A stretch of 64,000 nt of DNA from Acidobacteriota bacterium (GTDB taxonomy: Bacteria; Acidobacteriota; Terriglobia; Acidiferrales; UBA7541), in NCBI GenBank assembly GCA_016201285.1, contig JACQDE010000025.1, positions 1 to 64,000 of the forward strand, in the 5' to 3' direction. The notes below the pieces were generated by a model. It was not told the origin of the DNA. It made no database searches and worked only from the letters and a program-made list of their open reading frames with translations. The first letter of the stretch is position 1, and each line of letters begins with the position of its first letter. Positions 63,762-64,000 of this stretch are shown one piece after another. The position numbers and the translations under genes were made by a program.

Positions 63762-64000
63762 TCACGGCCCTGCCCGCATCAGCGCAACCGCCACCGCGCA
63801 GGCCAGCCGATAGTAGATGAAGTGCGGCGGCGCATCCGGCAGGAAACTCTTGTAGAGCCTCAGCACAGCACGCAGCGCCGCTTTTCCTGCCCGTCTTGCG
63901 AACAGGCAGAGAAATCCGTAGGCGAGATACGCGAACAGCACCACGCGCCGGATGCCCGCGAAGGACATGGCGCGCACGTTCTCCAAGTCGAAGATTTGCT
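63762..64000 (-). CDS. Transposase C-terminal part (IS4-like), cut by window edge
   Basis: The visible part begins at the window edge with QIFDLENVRAMSFAGIRRVV, then VLFAYLAYGFLCLFARR and ends ...VALMRAGP. The DLENVR...GI..LV...AYGFL pattern is typical of the C-terminus of IS4-family DDE transposases. The catalytic residues lie beyond position 64000. No terminal inverted repeat is recognised downstream of the stop. Confidence 0.55.
   Translation of the reverse strand, partial: QIFDLENVRAMSFAGIRRVVLFAYLAYGFLCLFARRAGKAALRAVLRLYKSFLPDAPPHFIYYRLACAVAVALMRAGP

Overview
The window reads as a chromosomal contig from a high-GC Gram-negative bacterium, most likely an Acidobacteriota (Terriglobia-like) lineage. 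This is inferred from the gene repertoire: a DUF5818-type exported protein, tiny basic proteins with a GRKGG/GRRGG motif, a HipA-like kinase paired with a DUF3037-like protein, an ATP synthase b subunit carrying a signal peptide, and an Omp85 protein that implies an outer membrane. No rRNA or tRNA gene and no CRISPR array was recognised.

Layout. Positions 1-450 hold the end of an IS3-type element, a gene fragment next to it and a small basic protein. Positions 571-9924 hold a LolA-like protein, an Lrp/AsnC regulator with its DMT exporter, Ada, an Omp85 protein, GlpX and a glutaryl-CoA-dehydrogenase-like enzyme. Positions 10097-16450 hold the F1 part of ATP synthase with both b-type stalk subunits, in the order b'-b-delta-alpha-(70-aa membrane protein)-gamma-beta-epsilon. 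The a and c subunits are not in the window. Positions 16485-35129 hold housekeeping genes: glutaredoxin, NagA, an M24-fold protein that has lost metal ligands, a PHP-domain hydrolase, HtpX, Hsp20, an RlmI-like methyltransferase, QueA, phosphodiesterase, a PD-(D/E)XK-like protein, an MBL hydrolase, HNH, ComF and a DksA-like protein. Positions 35364-41056 hold a complete 2-oxoacid dehydrogenase operon (E3, LipB, E1 alpha, E1 beta, E2).

The accessory core of the window is 41233-59784, a minus-strand cassette of tailed-phage structural genes. In transcription order it encodes portal, protease plus nested scaffold, capsid, connectors, a pentapeptide-repeat protein, tail terminator, tail tube, tail-assembly chaperones joined by a predicted -1 frameshift, a short tape measure, one giant hub protein, a tailspike, membrane proteins and a second fibre. 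It has no recognisable terminase, integrase, replication, repressor or lysozyme gene. Both fibre genes begin with Sec-type signal peptides. Portal and tape measure each carry one single-base frameshift. The cassette is therefore either a decaying prophage or a domesticated particle or gene-transfer-agent-like system. Upstream of it lie paired hairpins and nested palindromes, then the DUF3037-like/HipA-like pair.

The right end (62147-64000) holds small exported, membrane or basic proteins and the 3' end of a second transposase.

How the parts work together: the PDH-type operon bundles its E3 and the octanoyl transferase needed to lipoylate its E2. The ATP synthase genes form one operon behind a near-consensus promoter. 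The phage cassette looks like one long transcription unit built to make a short-tailed particle.
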